Numbered from the stretch's first letter, positions 42,148-49,743 are shown. The stretch: 64,000 nt of DNA from Streptomyces sp. NBC_00162 (GCF_024611995.1 NZ_CP102509.1:4030001-4094000); one strand, 5' to 3'. A program made the numbers and translations. The notes: generated by a model from the sequence alone, not told the origin.

Positions 42148-43752
42148 TCAGGACAGGGCCCTGATGAGGGGCGGCAGACAGTCGGCGGCCACGTTGAGCG
42201 CGGCCGAGAGCCAGCTCTTGCGCTCCGCCTCGGACAGGCCCGCAGGAAGCGGCAGGTCGATCTTCCCGCCGTCGTACGCCTGGTGGTCCTTCTTGTAGTC
42301 CTTGCTGAACGCCTCGATGGCCAGCGGCAGCCCGACGGCCACCAGCGTCTCGACGAGGCCGAAGAACTTGTCGTTGCCGCGGAACTCGGACGGGATCTTC
42401 TGCGCGATCTGCGCGTGGACGTCACCCTTCGCGGCGCCACCGACAGGAGCGGCGCTCTTGGTGAGCTCGTCGATCACCGCAGGGATGAGAATGCTGCCTG
42501 CTTCGAAGATCGCGTCCCAGAACTTCGGCTCGGCGAGGTTGTACGGGTTGTCCAGCGTCGGGCGGAGCGCCTTGCCCTGCCCGGGAGGCGGCGCCGCCGC
42601 GGCGATGGCCGGGGCGAAGAGGGCACTGCACGTCTGCACGTCGGAGTACCAGCCGTCGCCGGAGACGAAGTCCTTGCCGGCGGTCTTGTTGCTCGCCTTC
42701 TTCAGTTCGTCGAGGAAGGTGTCGACGGCCTTGTCGACCTTGAGGGTGGTGGTCATCTCGGATGTTCCTTTCGTTGCGCTTCCTTCGGATCCGAAGGAAG
42801 CGGAGGGGGACTTCGCTGCTGTGTCCATCGCGAAGGATGCGGACTTGAGGAGGTCTTCGACCTTCCTGATCAGCTCCTTGCTCACCTCGGCCATGGAGAT
42901 GAGCGTCCGGGCGAGCTGCTCCTCGCGGCCGGACGGGGCAAAGATGCACGGGGTCTGGCTCATGTTGAGCGATGCCAGCCGGTCCGCGGCCCGGGACACC
43001 AGGTCCGCGACCGGGATGGCCCCGTCCACTTCGCGCAGGAGGGCGTAGGTGAACGCCGAGAGCCAGTCGGTCGGCGCGCTGCCCGCGGCGGCGGTCTGGT
43101 CCGCGCGGCATGCCGTGATCAGGATGCCGTTCAGTTCACCGGTACCGGGCACGACCCCCTTGGGTACGAACGCCTTGCCCGGCGAGTTCGCGAAGTTGAA
43201 GAGCAGGGACGACTCGTCGCGCAGCGCCGGCCGGCCGAACGGCTTCACCGCACGACAGGCCGTCAGCGTGTTCGCCTTCGAGAGGGCCTTTTCCGGCGGC
43301 GCCGTGAACACCTTGGTCCGTACGAGGCGGGTGGCCTTGTCGAGGAAGAAGGTCTTCTCCATGCCCCCGGAGTGGCAGGCGTCGAGGATCACGGTGAGCA
43401 CTCCGCGCGGCAACCCCGCTGTACGTCGGACCAGCTCCGTGTCCTCCAGGAACTCGTCGTAGCAGCAGAGGACTTCCGTCATCACGTCACCCTTGAGATA
43501 GCGGTATCCGTGGGACGACTGGAAGAAGACCCGGCGATCGCCCGGCTGCGCGCCTTGGCAGAGCCAGTCCAGCCCCTCCCTGGTTCGGTCCAGGGTGGCG
43601 TCGGCGTCGTGCAGGACGCGGATCTCCGAATCGGCGAATCCGAGCTTTCCCAGCAGGTCCTTGAAGGCCGCCGTGTCGGCGATACAGCTGTTCAGGCGAT
43701 TCGCCGGATCCGGGTATTCGTCGATTCCGACGAGTAGTGCCCGATCTGTCAT
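42148..43752 (-). CDS. Second caspase-like peptidase with long C-terminal domain
   Basis: 534 residues; ATG 43752 preferred (AAAGGGG six bases before), a GTG three bases upstream is the alternative. Caspase domain: ALLVGIDEYPDPANRLNSCIADTAAF, RRVFFQSSHGYRYL with catalytic H81 and VILDACHSGGMEKTFF with catalytic C126. An Ser/Gly/Lys-rich linker (about 310-332) ends in an internal Met333 with its own good ribosome site. The C-terminal 200 residues (TLKVDKAVDTFLDELKKASNKTAGKDFVSGDGWYSDVQTCSALFAPAIAA ...) are a helical domain I do not recognise. Unrelated in detail to the caspase at 2807. Confidence 0.88.
   Translation of the reverse strand: MTDRALLVGIDEYPDPANRLNSCIADTAAFKDLLGKLGFADSEIRVLHDADATLDRTREGLDWLCQGAQPGDRRVFFQSSHGYRYLKGDVMTEVLCCYDEFLEDTELVRRTAGLPRGVLTVILDACHSGGMEKTFFLDKATRLVRTKVFTAPPEKALSKANTLTACRAVKPFGRPALRDESSLLFNFANSPGKAFVPKGVVPGTGELNGILITACRADQTAAAGSAPTDWLSAFTYALLREVDGAIPVADLVSRAADRLASLNMSQTPCIFAPSGREEQLARTLISMAEVSKELIRKVEDLLKSASFAMDTAAKSPSASFGSEGSATKGTSEMTTTLKVDKAVDTFLDELKKASNKTAGKDFVSGDGWYSDVQTCSALFAPAIAAAAPPPGQGKALRPTLDNPYNLAEPKFWDAIFEAGSILIPAVIDELTKSAAPVGGAAKGDVHAQIAQKIPSEFRGNDKFFGLVETLVAVGLPLAIEAFSKDYKKDHQAYDGGKIDLPLPAGLSEAERKSWLSAALNVAADCLPPLIRALS
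42756..42772 (-). promoter_or_regulatory. Internal ribosome site and start in the caspase gene
   Basis: GAAAGGA (42772-42766) followed by nine bases and an in-frame ATG (42756-42754), exactly at the junction of linker and C-terminal domain; it could make the 202-residue C-terminal domain as a separate protein. Confidence 0.45.
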
Positions 43753-43954
43753 CACTGCCCCTTTCTTCGTCGTGCGGATTGTTTGTCACGGACCCGAAGG
43801 AAGAATCGTTTGCTCGTCCCGAGAGAAATGCGGAATCGATTCTCCCGTGCAACCGGACAGCATCTCCTCGCGTCGGTCGGAGACAAAGGCTCTCGATGAG
43901 CACAACTTCATGCTTCGACCTATCCGGTTGCCCGGCAACATGGAACGATCGACT

Positions 43955-45130
43955 ACCGCTGACTTAAGAAAGCTGTTGACGGTTGGACAGTTCGAGGGAG
44001 GCGACCAGGTGCCACGGGCAGGGCAGTCCCGAAAAGCAGCGGATGACGCACTCACCGATCGCATCTCCGTAGGACTGATCATTCGCACGTTCCCGCCGGA
44101 ATTGGTGGACGCCGTGGTCGCCTCGTGCGGGCGCACGGAACACCGCCAAAGACTGCTGCCGTCGCGGACCACCGTCTATTTCGTCCTGGCGATATGCCTC
44201 TTCACGCAGGAGAGTTACGCACGCGTCGCCGAGCTCCTCACCGACGGGCTGCTCTGGGCCGGAGTGGACCACGCGGCGCGCCGGCTGCCGACGACCGCCG
44301 CCATCTCACGCGCGCGGGCCCGCTTGGGACCGGAGCCGCTGGCCGGTCTGTTCGCCGAGGTGACCCGCCCGTCCGGCTCGCGTCCTGCACCCGGAGACCG
44401 GTACCGCCACTGGCGGGTGGTGACCGCCGACACCGCGGCCGTCCCGGTCCCGGAAAGCGAGGAGAACCGCTCCTGCTACGGAGGGCAGCCTGCCGCCGTA
44501 CCCGCCCAGAGGCGGCTCCCGCATTCCCCCCGCGGGGACCTTCCCCGCGTTCATGTGCTCGCCCTGGGCGGGCACATCAGCCACACCATCCGCCACGCTG
44601 TCCTGGAACGACCGCCCGACCACTCCATCGGGACGCTCGCCCGGGAACTGTGCGGCGCCCTCGGAACCGGCGACCTCCTGCTGGCCGATGACGAATTCGA
44701 CGATCCGGTCACGCTGGCGGGCGCGCGGGCCACGGGTGCGGATCTGGTCTGGCGGACACGTCCCCGCGCACCGCTGCAGACCACCGACCTGCTCCCCGAC
44801 GGCTCCCGCCTGTGCGAACTGGCCGGCCTCCCCGGCGCCGTCCGCGTGATCGGCGCCGCTCCGACCTCAGGCGCCCCTCTTGCGACCACCGTCCTGGACC
44901 ACCAGGAGGCCCCCGCCCCGGAGCTGATCGCGCTCCATCGCCGCAGATGGCGCCTGCACGCTTCTCTCGCATCCCTCGGCACCCTGGCCCCCGGCAGGCC
45001 GCAAGTCCTGCGCTCCCGCTGGCCCGACGGCGTCGAACAGGAGGTATGGGGCCACCTCCTGGTTCACCACACCATCCGCAGCCTGATGCACCCGACGGAG
45101 CCGTGACCGTTCGGCCGTTAAGTCAGCGGT
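43955..45130 (+). mobile_element. IS4-family insertion element, 1,176 bp, probably inactive
   Basis: Bounded by perfect 13-bp inverted repeats ACCGCTGACTTAA (43955-43967) and TTAAGTCAGCGGT (45118-45130). It carries one transposase gene. I find no target-site duplication outside the repeats. The transposase has lost catalytic residues, so the element is an old resident between the caspase and PatA-like operons. Confidence 0.75.
44009..45106 (+). CDS. IS4-type transposase with altered YREK motif
   Basis: 365 residues from GTG 44009, preceded by GGGAGG (43996-44001); the frame is open further upstream but an IS4 protein normally begins close to LTDRISVGLIIRTFPPELVDAVVA, found here at residue about 15. 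First Asp in VVTADTAAVPVPES and second in LLLADDEFDDPVTLAG are kept. The expected Y-x2-R-x3-E-x6-K block reads LHRRRWRLHASLASLG, with Y to H, E to H and K to G, so the third catalytic acid is missing. Shorter than typical IS4 transposases. Either inactive remnant or a domesticated derivative. Confidence 0.75.
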   Translation: MPRAGQSRKAADDALTDRISVGLIIRTFPPELVDAVVASCGRTEHRQRLLPSRTTVYFVLAICLFTQESYARVAELLTDGLLWAGVDHAARRLPTTAAISRARARLGPEPLAGLFAEVTRPSGSRPAPGDRYRHWRVVTADTAAVPVPESEENRSCYGGQPAAVPAQRRLPHSPRGDLPRVHVLALGGHISHTIRHAVLERPPDHSIGTLARELCGALGTGDLLLADDEFDDPVTLAGARATGADLVWRTRPRAPLQTTDLLPDGSRLCELAGLPGAVRVIGAAPTSGAPLATTVLDHQEAPAPELIALHRRRWRLHASLASLGTLAPGRPQVLRSRWPDGVEQEVWGHLLVHHTIRSLMHPTEP

Positions 45131-45282
45131 ACACCCCGCCTCCCGCCAAGGACTTCGTTCGGGGAGGGACCTGCCCCTTCGTCAACTCCACTGCCCACAA
45201 GCGCGGAAGAGACAAAAGGGATAGATCGTGGCATGGTGGTGAGGTGAGGGTGAGGTAGCCCCTCGGTTGGGAGGTCTCCCCG

Positions 45283-46161
45283 ATGGTCCCTTTGGATCTG
45301 GTCGGACTTACCTCGCTGATGAAGCTCACGAGCGGCGAGCGCGAGATCGCGATCGGGCTGCTCGACGGACCGGTCGCCATGGATCACCCCGCACTGACCG
45401 CCGAGAGCATCCGGCAGCTTCCCGGTGGCGGCCCCTGCTTCCTGCCCGGGAGTTCGGCATGCCGACACGGCACCTTCATCGCCGGCATCCTCGTGGCGCG
45501 CCGTGGCGGAGCGGCTCCGGCCATCTGCCCCGGTTGCACCGTGATCGCGCGTCCCGTCTTCGCCGAGACGACGTCTGACGGACAGCGGCTTCCGAGCGTG
45601 ACGGCTCCGCGGCTGGCCGAGGCGATCTGCGCATGCGTCGATGCGGGTGCGCAGGTGCTGAACCTGAGTGCGGGGATGTCACAGCCCTCCACCAGGCAGG
45701 AGCGGGAACTGCACATGGCCCTGAACTACGCGGCCGGGCACGGCGCACTTGTGGTCGTGGCCGCGGGCAATCAAGGGACGCTGGGCAGCAGCGCGCTCAC
45801 ACGCCACCCCTGGGTGATCCCCGTCGTGGGGTACGGCATGGACGCGCAGCCCATGGCGCAGTCGAACCTCGGGAGCTCGATGGGCAAGCGAGGGCTGGGC
45901 GCACCGGGCGAGAACGTGACCAGCCTCAGCCCGAACGGAGGGCTGCAGACCCAGGACGGCACCAGCGTCGCGGCCGCGTTCGTGACCGGCGCCATCGCGT
46001 TGCTGTGGTCACGGTTCCCGAAGGCGAGCGTCTCGGAGATCAAGAGAGCCGTGACGGGCGGCCATGGGCCTCGGCGCACCAGCGTCGTCCCACCCCTGCT
46101 CGACGCCTGGAGGGCACATCAGACGTTGTCGGTCACACAGTCAGCGAGGGACACGCAATGA
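45283..46161 (+). CDS. PatA-like subtilisin protease
   Basis: 292 residues; ATG 45283 with GGGAGG at 45269-45274. Complete subtilase triad: Asp28 (IAIGLLDGPVAMDHP), His62 (CRHGTFIAGIL), Ser228 (QDGTSVAAAF), and oxyanion Asn163 (VVAAGNQG). The Cys residues in SSACRHG and AICPGC and the GPV-x-x-x-HP layout are those of the PatA-type cyanobactin maturation proteases, not of secreted subtilisins; no signal peptide or prodomain. PatA cleaves the precursor N-terminal leader in cyanobactin systems. Here the PatA C-terminal domain is not fused but encoded two genes downstream. ATGA overlap with the next gene. Confidence 0.9.
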   Translation: MVPLDLVGLTSLMKLTSGEREIAIGLLDGPVAMDHPALTAESIRQLPGGGPCFLPGSSACRHGTFIAGILVARRGGAAPAICPGCTVIARPVFAETTSDGQRLPSVTAPRLAEAICACVDAGAQVLNLSAGMSQPSTRQERELHMALNYAAGHGALVVVAAGNQGTLGSSALTRHPWVIPVVGYGMDAQPMAQSNLGSSMGKRGLGAPGENVTSLSPNGGLQTQDGTSVAAAFVTGAIALLWSRFPKASVSEIKRAVTGGHGPRRTSVVPPLLDAWRAHQTLSVTQSARDTQ

Positions 46162-46376
46162 GCGAGCACGTGGAAACGCCTTCCGAAGAAGGACGCAGGA
46201 ACCCGCACAAGGTGCGCCTTCCCGGATTCATCAACGACGAAGAGATCGGCCTCGGGGACGTCGTCCGAAGGGCGACGTCAGCCGTGGGGATCAAACCGTG
46301 CGGTGGTTGCACCGAGCGCGCCAGGCGGCTCAACGACTGGATGGTCTTCTCCCCCCAAGGTTCGGCCGATTCGTGA
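46158..46376 (+). CDS. 72-residue CxxC protein of the PatA-like operon
   Basis: Start ATG 46158 overlaps the protease stop by 4 bp (ATGA). Core HKVRLPGFINDEEIGLGDVVRRATSAVGIKPCGGCTERARRLNDWMVF, with C48-G-G-C51. I associate this small 'KPCGGC...LN.W' protein with PatA/PatG-like gene sets, from memory. The single CxxC may bind metal, act in thiol exchange or hold a modified residue. Could itself be a substrate or adaptor. No signal peptide. Coding evidence: overlap, conservation-like composition and GC-rich third positions. Confidence 0.8.
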   Translation: MSEHVETPSEEGRRNPHKVRLPGFINDEEIGLGDVVRRATSAVGIKPCGGCTERARRLNDWMVFSPQGSADS

Positions 46377-46400
46377 AGCAACGGTACGAGGAGGTTCGTC

Positions 46401-47282
46401 ATGGCACAGGCACCAGAGCACGTGAGCACCCCTGACCAGCCCGCACCATCTCCCGCGGAGCCGCCCGCGAACCGATGTCCTTCGGCCGGGTCGGCCGCCG
46501 GCCCGCCGGCGCCGCCTTCGTACGTCTACGCGGTCGGCCAGGTGGAGCCACGGTTTCCGGGCCTTGCGGCGGAGAAGGAATTCGCGCAGGCGACGGGCCG
46601 GATCGAGACCGCGGGTCAGACCGACCGGCAGGCGCTTCGGTCCGTCCTGCAAGACCGGGGCGGCAGGTACCTCGCCCGCCAGATCTGCTGGGTGTTCACG
46701 ATCGAAGGGCTGGAGACCTACCTCCTGGCTCCTCGCGATCCCGCCGATTTCGATCTCCTGGTGGAGGCCGTGCGGCCTGAACCCGGCACACATGACGTGG
46801 ACGTGGTCGTGGGCATGCGCGGCCCCAACGCCCCACCGGACAAGTGCAACGGGCTGATGGTTCCCGTCGTGGCGTTCGACCAGCTGTACTCGTTCGATCG
46901 CGACTCCCTCATCCGTGAGATCCCACGACCGCAGGATCAACCGGAGGAGAAGTTCCACGCCACCGCTGCCGAGCTCTTCGACAGGATCGGTCAGGTGGCG
47001 GACAACTCGGGGGCGACCGACGGGCACCGGGCCCTCAACTACCTGGCGGTTCGCTATCACGCGATCTACACCAGGGCGGCCGAATCCCACGCCGCGGAAT
47101 CATCTCTCAGTGGGGTGGAGGTCCGGCCCTCGCGCCTGAGCGGCGCACGGAACATAGTGGACGTCATCTTCTCCTACACGCATCGGCGCACCGATACGAC
47201 CGAGAAGTACTTCGTCCGCGTGGACGTGACCGAGGAATTCCCCTTCCTGGTCACCAAACTCTCGCCGTTCTACGAGCGATGA
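46401..47282 (+). CDS. Stand-alone PatA/PatG C-terminal domain protein
   Basis: 293 residues; ATG 46401, GAGGAGG six bases before. After a Pro/Ala-rich N-terminus (1-40), YVYAVGQVEPRFPGLAAEKEFAQATGR begins the domain of unknown function fused to the C-terminus of PatA and PatG cyanobactin proteases. Further parts: RYLARQICWVFTIEGLETYLLAPRDPADFDLLVEAVRP, DVVVGMRGPNAPPDKCNGLMVPVVAFDQLYSFDRDSLI, and the C-terminal EVRPSRLSGARNIVDVIFSYTHRRTDTTEKYFVRVDVTEEFPFLVTKLSP. As a separate polypeptide it may bind the precursor or protease. Stop overlaps a possible ATG of the next gene. Confidence 0.88.
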   Translation: MAQAPEHVSTPDQPAPSPAEPPANRCPSAGSAAGPPAPPSYVYAVGQVEPRFPGLAAEKEFAQATGRIETAGQTDRQALRSVLQDRGGRYLARQICWVFTIEGLETYLLAPRDPADFDLLVEAVRPEPGTHDVDVVVGMRGPNAPPDKCNGLMVPVVAFDQLYSFDRDSLIREIPRPQDQPEEKFHATAAELFDRIGQVADNSGATDGHRALNYLAVRYHAIYTRAAESHAAESSLSGVEVRPSRLSGARNIVDVIFSYTHRRTDTTEKYFVRVDVTEEFPFLVTKLSPFYER

Positions 47283-47320
47283 CGCAGGTCCGATCCTCAC
47301 CTGCAGTGATGGAGGCAAAG

Positions 47321-47602
47321 ATGACGAATCCAGGATTCTCTGCAGTAGCAACGCTCGACCGGAGATCGCCACTTCTCCGTAACCCTCGGCTCGAGGTTCG
47401 GTGGGCCGATGGAGAAGGCGGCATCGTTCCGCAGTCGTACCCGGCTCAATGCGCGAGCGCGGCGGGATACAGCAAGGCCGAATGCTATGGCGTGGTCAAC
47501 GTGTGCGAGGACTGCTGCCAGCGATATGACTTCGGGTCGGGTTATCACGAAGTCTGCGGCACCCCGTACGTCTGCGGAGCGTGCTTCGGCCTCCCCTTCT
47601 AG
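47321..47602 (+). CDS. Cys-rich 93-residue peptide, candidate precursor
   Basis: Start ATG 47321 chosen for GGAGG at 47311-47315 (5-bp spacer); ATGs at 47279 (overlapping the previous stop) and 47309 are in frame but lack a site. Residues 1-40 look like a leader (MTNPGFSAVATLDRRSPLLRN, PRLEVRWADGEGG), the rest is a Cys-rich core with eight Cys at 44, 55, 62, 65, 66, 79, 85, 88 and many Tyr/Gly, ending CGACFGLPF. Last gene of the operon with PatA-like protease. Fits a precursor peptide of a RiPP-type or disulfide-rich product, or a zinc-binding small protein. No exact family known to me. Confidence 0.75.
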   Translation: MTNPGFSAVATLDRRSPLLRNPRLEVRWADGEGGIVPQSYPAQCASAAGYSKAECYGVVNVCEDCCQRYDFGSGYHEVCGTPYVCGACFGLPF

Positions 47603-47627
47603 ACACCACCAAGGGCTACGCCCAGAG

Positions 47628-47673
47628 GTACGCCCGCCCCGCCAGTCCCCCGTGGCCGGCGGGGCGGGCGTAC
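47628..47673. terminator. Bidirectional terminator after the Cys-rich gene
   Basis: Perfect 16-bp stem, GTACGCCCGCCCCGCC (47628-47643) and GGCGGGGCGGGCGTAC (47658-47673), 14-nt loop, between convergent stops at 47602 and 47678. Confidence 0.85.
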
Positions 47674-47677
47674 GGTC

Positions 47678-48139
47678 TCAGGGACGAAGGGTGAAGTCCA
47701 TCGTCCAGTTGTGGATCCAGCTGGTGCCCTCGTCCAGCGAGAAGAACTGCTCCCAGCGCGGCGACTCCCCCGCCGTCGTCCCCGACCACACGAACCGCAC
47801 GCGGACCGTCTTCCCGTCGTGCGTGTCCTTCCCCTCGAAGACCCCGCGCCCGCCGTCGCCGTCGAACCGGCCGACGACGGGCGGGAACAGGACGCCGGTG
47901 CGGCGGCTCGACCAGTACAGCGACCACTCCTCGCGCTCACGGTCGAAGAGCCGCAGCGTCAGACCGCCGAACCCCTTCGTCGGGAAGTCGATCTCGTCGA
48001 AGCTGGCGCCGCCGTCGAAGTGGCGGGAGGCGTGGGACACGGCCGGGAACTCCTCCCACTCGCTGTCCGCGTCGAGGAAGTCGGCGCGCCAGCGGTTGGA
48101 GACGTCCCAGGTCCCGTTGAGGAAGTCGAAATCGTTCAT
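47678..48139 (-). CDS. DUF1579-like lipocalin-fold protein
   Basis: 153 residues, ATG 48139. Pattern FDFLNGTWDVSNRWRADFLDADSEWEEFPAVSHASRHFDGGASFDEIDFP, GLTLRLFDREREEWSLYWSSRRTGVLFPPVVGRFDGDGGRGVFEGKDTHDGKTVRVRFVWSG and NWTMDF is typical of DUF1579/heme-binding-like beta-barrel proteins of unknown role. No catalytic motif. Divergent from the WYL regulator; a palindrome overlaps the regulator start, so the two are probably controlled together. Confidence 0.85.
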   Translation of the reverse strand: MNDFDFLNGTWDVSNRWRADFLDADSEWEEFPAVSHASRHFDGGASFDEIDFPTKGFGGLTLRLFDREREEWSLYWSSRRTGVLFPPVVGRFDGDGGRGVFEGKDTHDGKTVRVRFVWSGTTAGESPRWEQFFSLDEGTSWIHNWTMDFTLRP

Positions 48140-48156
48140 GGCAGGACCGTAGGAGC

Positions 48157-48185
48157 ACTTCACTGACATCCTGTGTCAGTGAAGT
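48157..48185. promoter_or_regulatory. Operator overlapping the WYL regulator start
   Basis: Perfect 12-bp inverted repeat, ACTTCACTGACA (48157-48168) and TGTCAGTGAAGT (48174-48185), 5-nt spacer. It covers the GTG start of the regulator (48173) and lies 18 bp from the ATG of the divergent gene. Confidence 0.75.
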
Positions 48186-49138
48186 CCAGCCGCTTGCTGT
48201 CGATCCTGCTCCTGCTCCAGACCCGGGGCCGGATGACCGCCACCGAGCTCGCGCGCGAGCTGGAGGTGTCCGTCCGTACGGTCTACCGCGACGCGGAGGC
48301 GCTGGCCGCGGCGGGCGTCCCGCTGTACGGGGACGCCGGGCACAGCGGGGGCTACCAGCTGCTCGCCGGCTACCGGACCCGGCTGACGGGGCTCAGTACG
48401 GGCGAGGCCGAGGCCTTGTTCCTGACCGGAATGCCGGGACCGGCGGCGGAACTGGGCCTCGGCCGGGCCCTGTCGGCGGCCCAGCTGAAGCTGCGGGCCG
48501 CCCTGCCGCCGGAGTTGCGCGCCCAGGCGGACCGGATGCGGCTCCGCTTCCACCTGGACGCGCCGGGGTGGTACGCGGAGCACGAGGAGACCCCGTACCT
48601 CGCGCAGGTCGCCGACGCCGTGTGGCGGGGCCGGGTGATCGAGGTGCGCTACCGCCGGTGGAAGGAGCCCCGGGAGGTGGACCGGCGCCTCGCCCCGTAC
48701 GGGCTGGTCCTGAAGGCGGGCCGCTGGTACCTGGTGGCGGGCCCGGACGGCGCCCGGACCTACCGGGTGGACCAGATCCTGTCGGTGACGGAGACGACGC
48801 AGACCGCGGACCTGCCGGAGGGCTTCGACCTGGCGACGCACTGGCGCCAGACCCAGGCGGACTTCCACGCCCGGCTGTACCCGGAGGAGGCGGAGGTACG
48901 CCTCTCCGCGCACGCCGCGGCCCGGCTGACGGGAGCCCAGTCCCGCGCCCTGACCGCCACCGGCCACCCGGACCCGGAGATCCCCGGCTGGACCCGCGCG
49001 ACCCTCCCGATCGAGTCCCACACCCAGGCGGAATCCCAGTTCCTGGCACTGGGGACGGAAGCCGAAGTCCTCTCCCCACCGGCCCTGCGCACCCGCATCC
49101 AGACCACCCTGGCGTCGATGACGACCCGCTACGCGTAG
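48173..49138 (+). CDS. YafY-type transcriptional regulator with WYL domain
   Basis: 321 residues from GTG 48173. HTH_11 winged helix: RLLSILLLLQTRGRMTATELARELEVSVRTVYRDAEALAAAGVPLYGDAGHSGGYQLL. WYL domain about residues 140-220 (VIEVRYRRWKEPREVDRRLAPYGLVLKAGRWYLVAGPDGARTYRVDQILSVTET), then the WCX extension. Such regulators sense a ligand through WYL. No RBS before the GTG, and the operator sits on it, so the message may be leaderless. Most likely represses itself and the divergent DUF1579-like gene. Confidence 0.9.
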   Translation: MSVKSSRLLSILLLLQTRGRMTATELARELEVSVRTVYRDAEALAAAGVPLYGDAGHSGGYQLLAGYRTRLTGLSTGEAEALFLTGMPGPAAELGLGRALSAAQLKLRAALPPELRAQADRMRLRFHLDAPGWYAEHEETPYLAQVADAVWRGRVIEVRYRRWKEPREVDRRLAPYGLVLKAGRWYLVAGPDGARTYRVDQILSVTETTQTADLPEGFDLATHWRQTQADFHARLYPEEAEVRLSAHAAARLTGAQSRALTATGHPDPEIPGWTRATLPIESHTQAESQFLALGTEAEVLSPPALRTRIQTTLASMTTRYA

Positions 49139-49157
49139 GCCGTGCTCAGTAGGCCCG

Positions 49158-49743
49158 GTGATTCGGCCTGTGGTGCTGGACGTCGGCGAGACACTGACCC
49201 GCGACGATCGCTATTGGGGAGCCTGGGCTGACTGGCTCGGCGTGCCCAGGCACACTCTGTCGGCACTGGTAGGGGCCGTGGTGGTGGAGGGCCGTGACAA
49301 CGCCGACGCGATCCGGCTCGTGCGCCCGGGTATCGACTTGGCCCGCGAGTACGCCGCCCGAGAGGCCACTGACCGCACTGCGGGCCACCGGGGTACGTGT
49401 GATCGTGGCAGGCAACCAGAGCACCCGCGCGGGCGAACAGCTCCGAGCGCTGAACCTGCCGGCGGACCTCGTGGTGACATCCGGCGAGTGGGGCGTGGCC
49501 AAACCGGACCCCGCCTTCTTCGAGCGCGTACTGGAAGTGTCCGGCGCCCCGGCAGCGCAGACCCTGTACGTCGGCGACCACCCGCAGAACGACGTCTTCC
49601 CCGCCGCTGCCGCAGGGCTGTGCACCGCCCACCCACGCAGAGGCCCCTGGGGGCATTGGTGGGCGGACGATCCTCAAGTCCGTGCCGCCGCAGCCTGGTC
49701 CATCGATTCCCGCGCCGAACTGCCGGACATCGTCAAACCGTAG
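49158..49743 (+). pseudogene. HAD-family hydrolase, broken by internal deletion/frameshift
   Basis: The N-terminal part begins MIRPVVLDVGETLTRDDRYWGAWADWLGVPRHTLSALVGAVVVEG (nucleophile Asp in DVGET, cap domain) in one frame up to about 49365. The rest continues one frame over: LTALRATGVRVIVAGNQSTRAGEQLRALNLPADLVVTSGEWGVAKPDPAFFERVLEVSG...YVGDHPQNDVFPAAAAG, the HAD core with Lys and the final Asp motif. Around the join, about 20-30 codons of the expected cap/linker are missing. The original gene was about 230 residues. Pseudogene or a sequencing error; deletion of coding material favours pseudogene. Confidence 0.75.

Noticed and set aside
43955..45130. Intact transposable element capable of moving itself
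   Set aside because: The third catalytic acid of the transposase is replaced (His) and no target duplication is visible.
45283..47602. Classical cyanobactin cluster
   Set aside because: No PatD-like heterocyclase, PatE-type precursor with core cassettes, PatF or transporter; only the PatA-like protease and the shared C-terminal domain are present.
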